DNA of 8,348 bases from Opitutaceae bacterium. Its GTDB lineage: Bacteria > Verrucomicrobiota > Verrucomicrobiia > Opitutales > Opitutaceae. The translations under genes were made by a program, and so were the position numbers. The DNA lies in NCBI GenBank assembly GCA_023269455.1, contig JAHFTG010000089.1, positions 1 through 8,348 of the forward strand. Direction: 5' to 3'. Every line of letters begins with the position of its first letter. The first letter of the stretch is position 1. The notes beneath the pieces were generated by a model. It had not been told where the DNA came from and made no database searches. It was given only the letters and a program-made list of their open reading frames with translations. Shown one piece after another: positions 8,257 to 8,348 of this stretch.

Positions 8257-8348
8257 ATGCCCTGGACCCGCCGCCATCTCCTCACCCTTGAGGAACTCTC
8301 CGTTCACGAGATCGACCAGATCCACGCCACCGCCACCGCGTTTAAAAA
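8257..8348 (+). CDS. pyrB: Aspartate carbamoyltransferase catalytic chain, N-terminus (cut by window end)
   Basis: The ATG at 8257 opens a frame that runs off the right edge after 30 codons. The product begins MPWTRRHLLTLEELSVHEID, matching the start of ATCases: a W.RRHLL segment, then 'LEELS..EI', then a helix. ATCase joins aspartate and carbamoyl phosphate to N-carbamoyl-aspartate, the committed step of pyrimidine synthesis. The catalytic STRT and other motifs lie beyond the window. Position directly after pyrR strongly supports the call, since pyrR-pyrB is a common operon order. The ATG has a pyrimidine-rich leader (AATTCCC) and no Shine-Dalgarno. Confidence 0.85.
   Translation, partial: MPWTRRHLLTLEELSVHEIDQIHATATAFK

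Overview
The window looks like ordinary chromosome from a GC-rich Verrucomicrobiota bacterium, most likely near the Opitutaceae. This rests on three things: strongly C-ending codons, a short N-terminal module on the secreted peptidase that I associate with Verrucomicrobia and Planctomycetes, and a pyrR-pyrB pair. No marker gene is present, so the assignment is inference. I see no tRNA, rRNA, CRISPR array, insertion sequence or phage gene.

Layout. Bases 2-76 are the last codons of a truncated plus-strand gene, closed by a textbook intrinsic terminator (100-129). Three plus-strand genes follow with short gaps: a secreted DUF3300 protein with a long proline-rich tail (230-1519), an exported papain-like (C1) cysteine peptidase (1560-2771), and a membrane-bound hybrid histidine kinase with 7TM, PAS, HisKA, HATPase and REC domains (2820-5042). 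A small unrecognised minus-strand gene (5026-5355) converges on the kinase, and the two 3' ends overlap inside a degenerate heptanucleotide repeat. After a 193-base gap holding a perfect 9-bp hairpin come a CPA2-type cation/proton antiporter without an RCK domain (5549-6685), a NYN-nuclease/OST-HTH (LOTUS) protein (6731-7534), pyrR (7681-8229) and the start of pyrB (8257 onward).

Working together. The kinase receives a membrane or PAS signal and ends in its own receiver domain. No DNA-binding regulator is encoded here, so its output must lie elsewhere. The DUF3300 protein and the peptidase are both exported, and could form an envelope-related unit with the kinase, but only spacing supports that. 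pyrR and pyrB begin a pyrimidine biosynthesis operon.

Most notable signals. A 7-bp tandem repeat family (AGCTCTC/CTCAGCT) occurs at two unlinked places. One copy carries the shared 3' ends of two convergent genes, and the other is translated in frame inside pyrR. Other points are the plus-strand C excess that persists across the minus-strand gene, the lack of Shine-Dalgarno sequences before every gene, and several small hairpins. I did not find a convincing new multi-gene system; this is mainly housekeeping and accessory chromosome.
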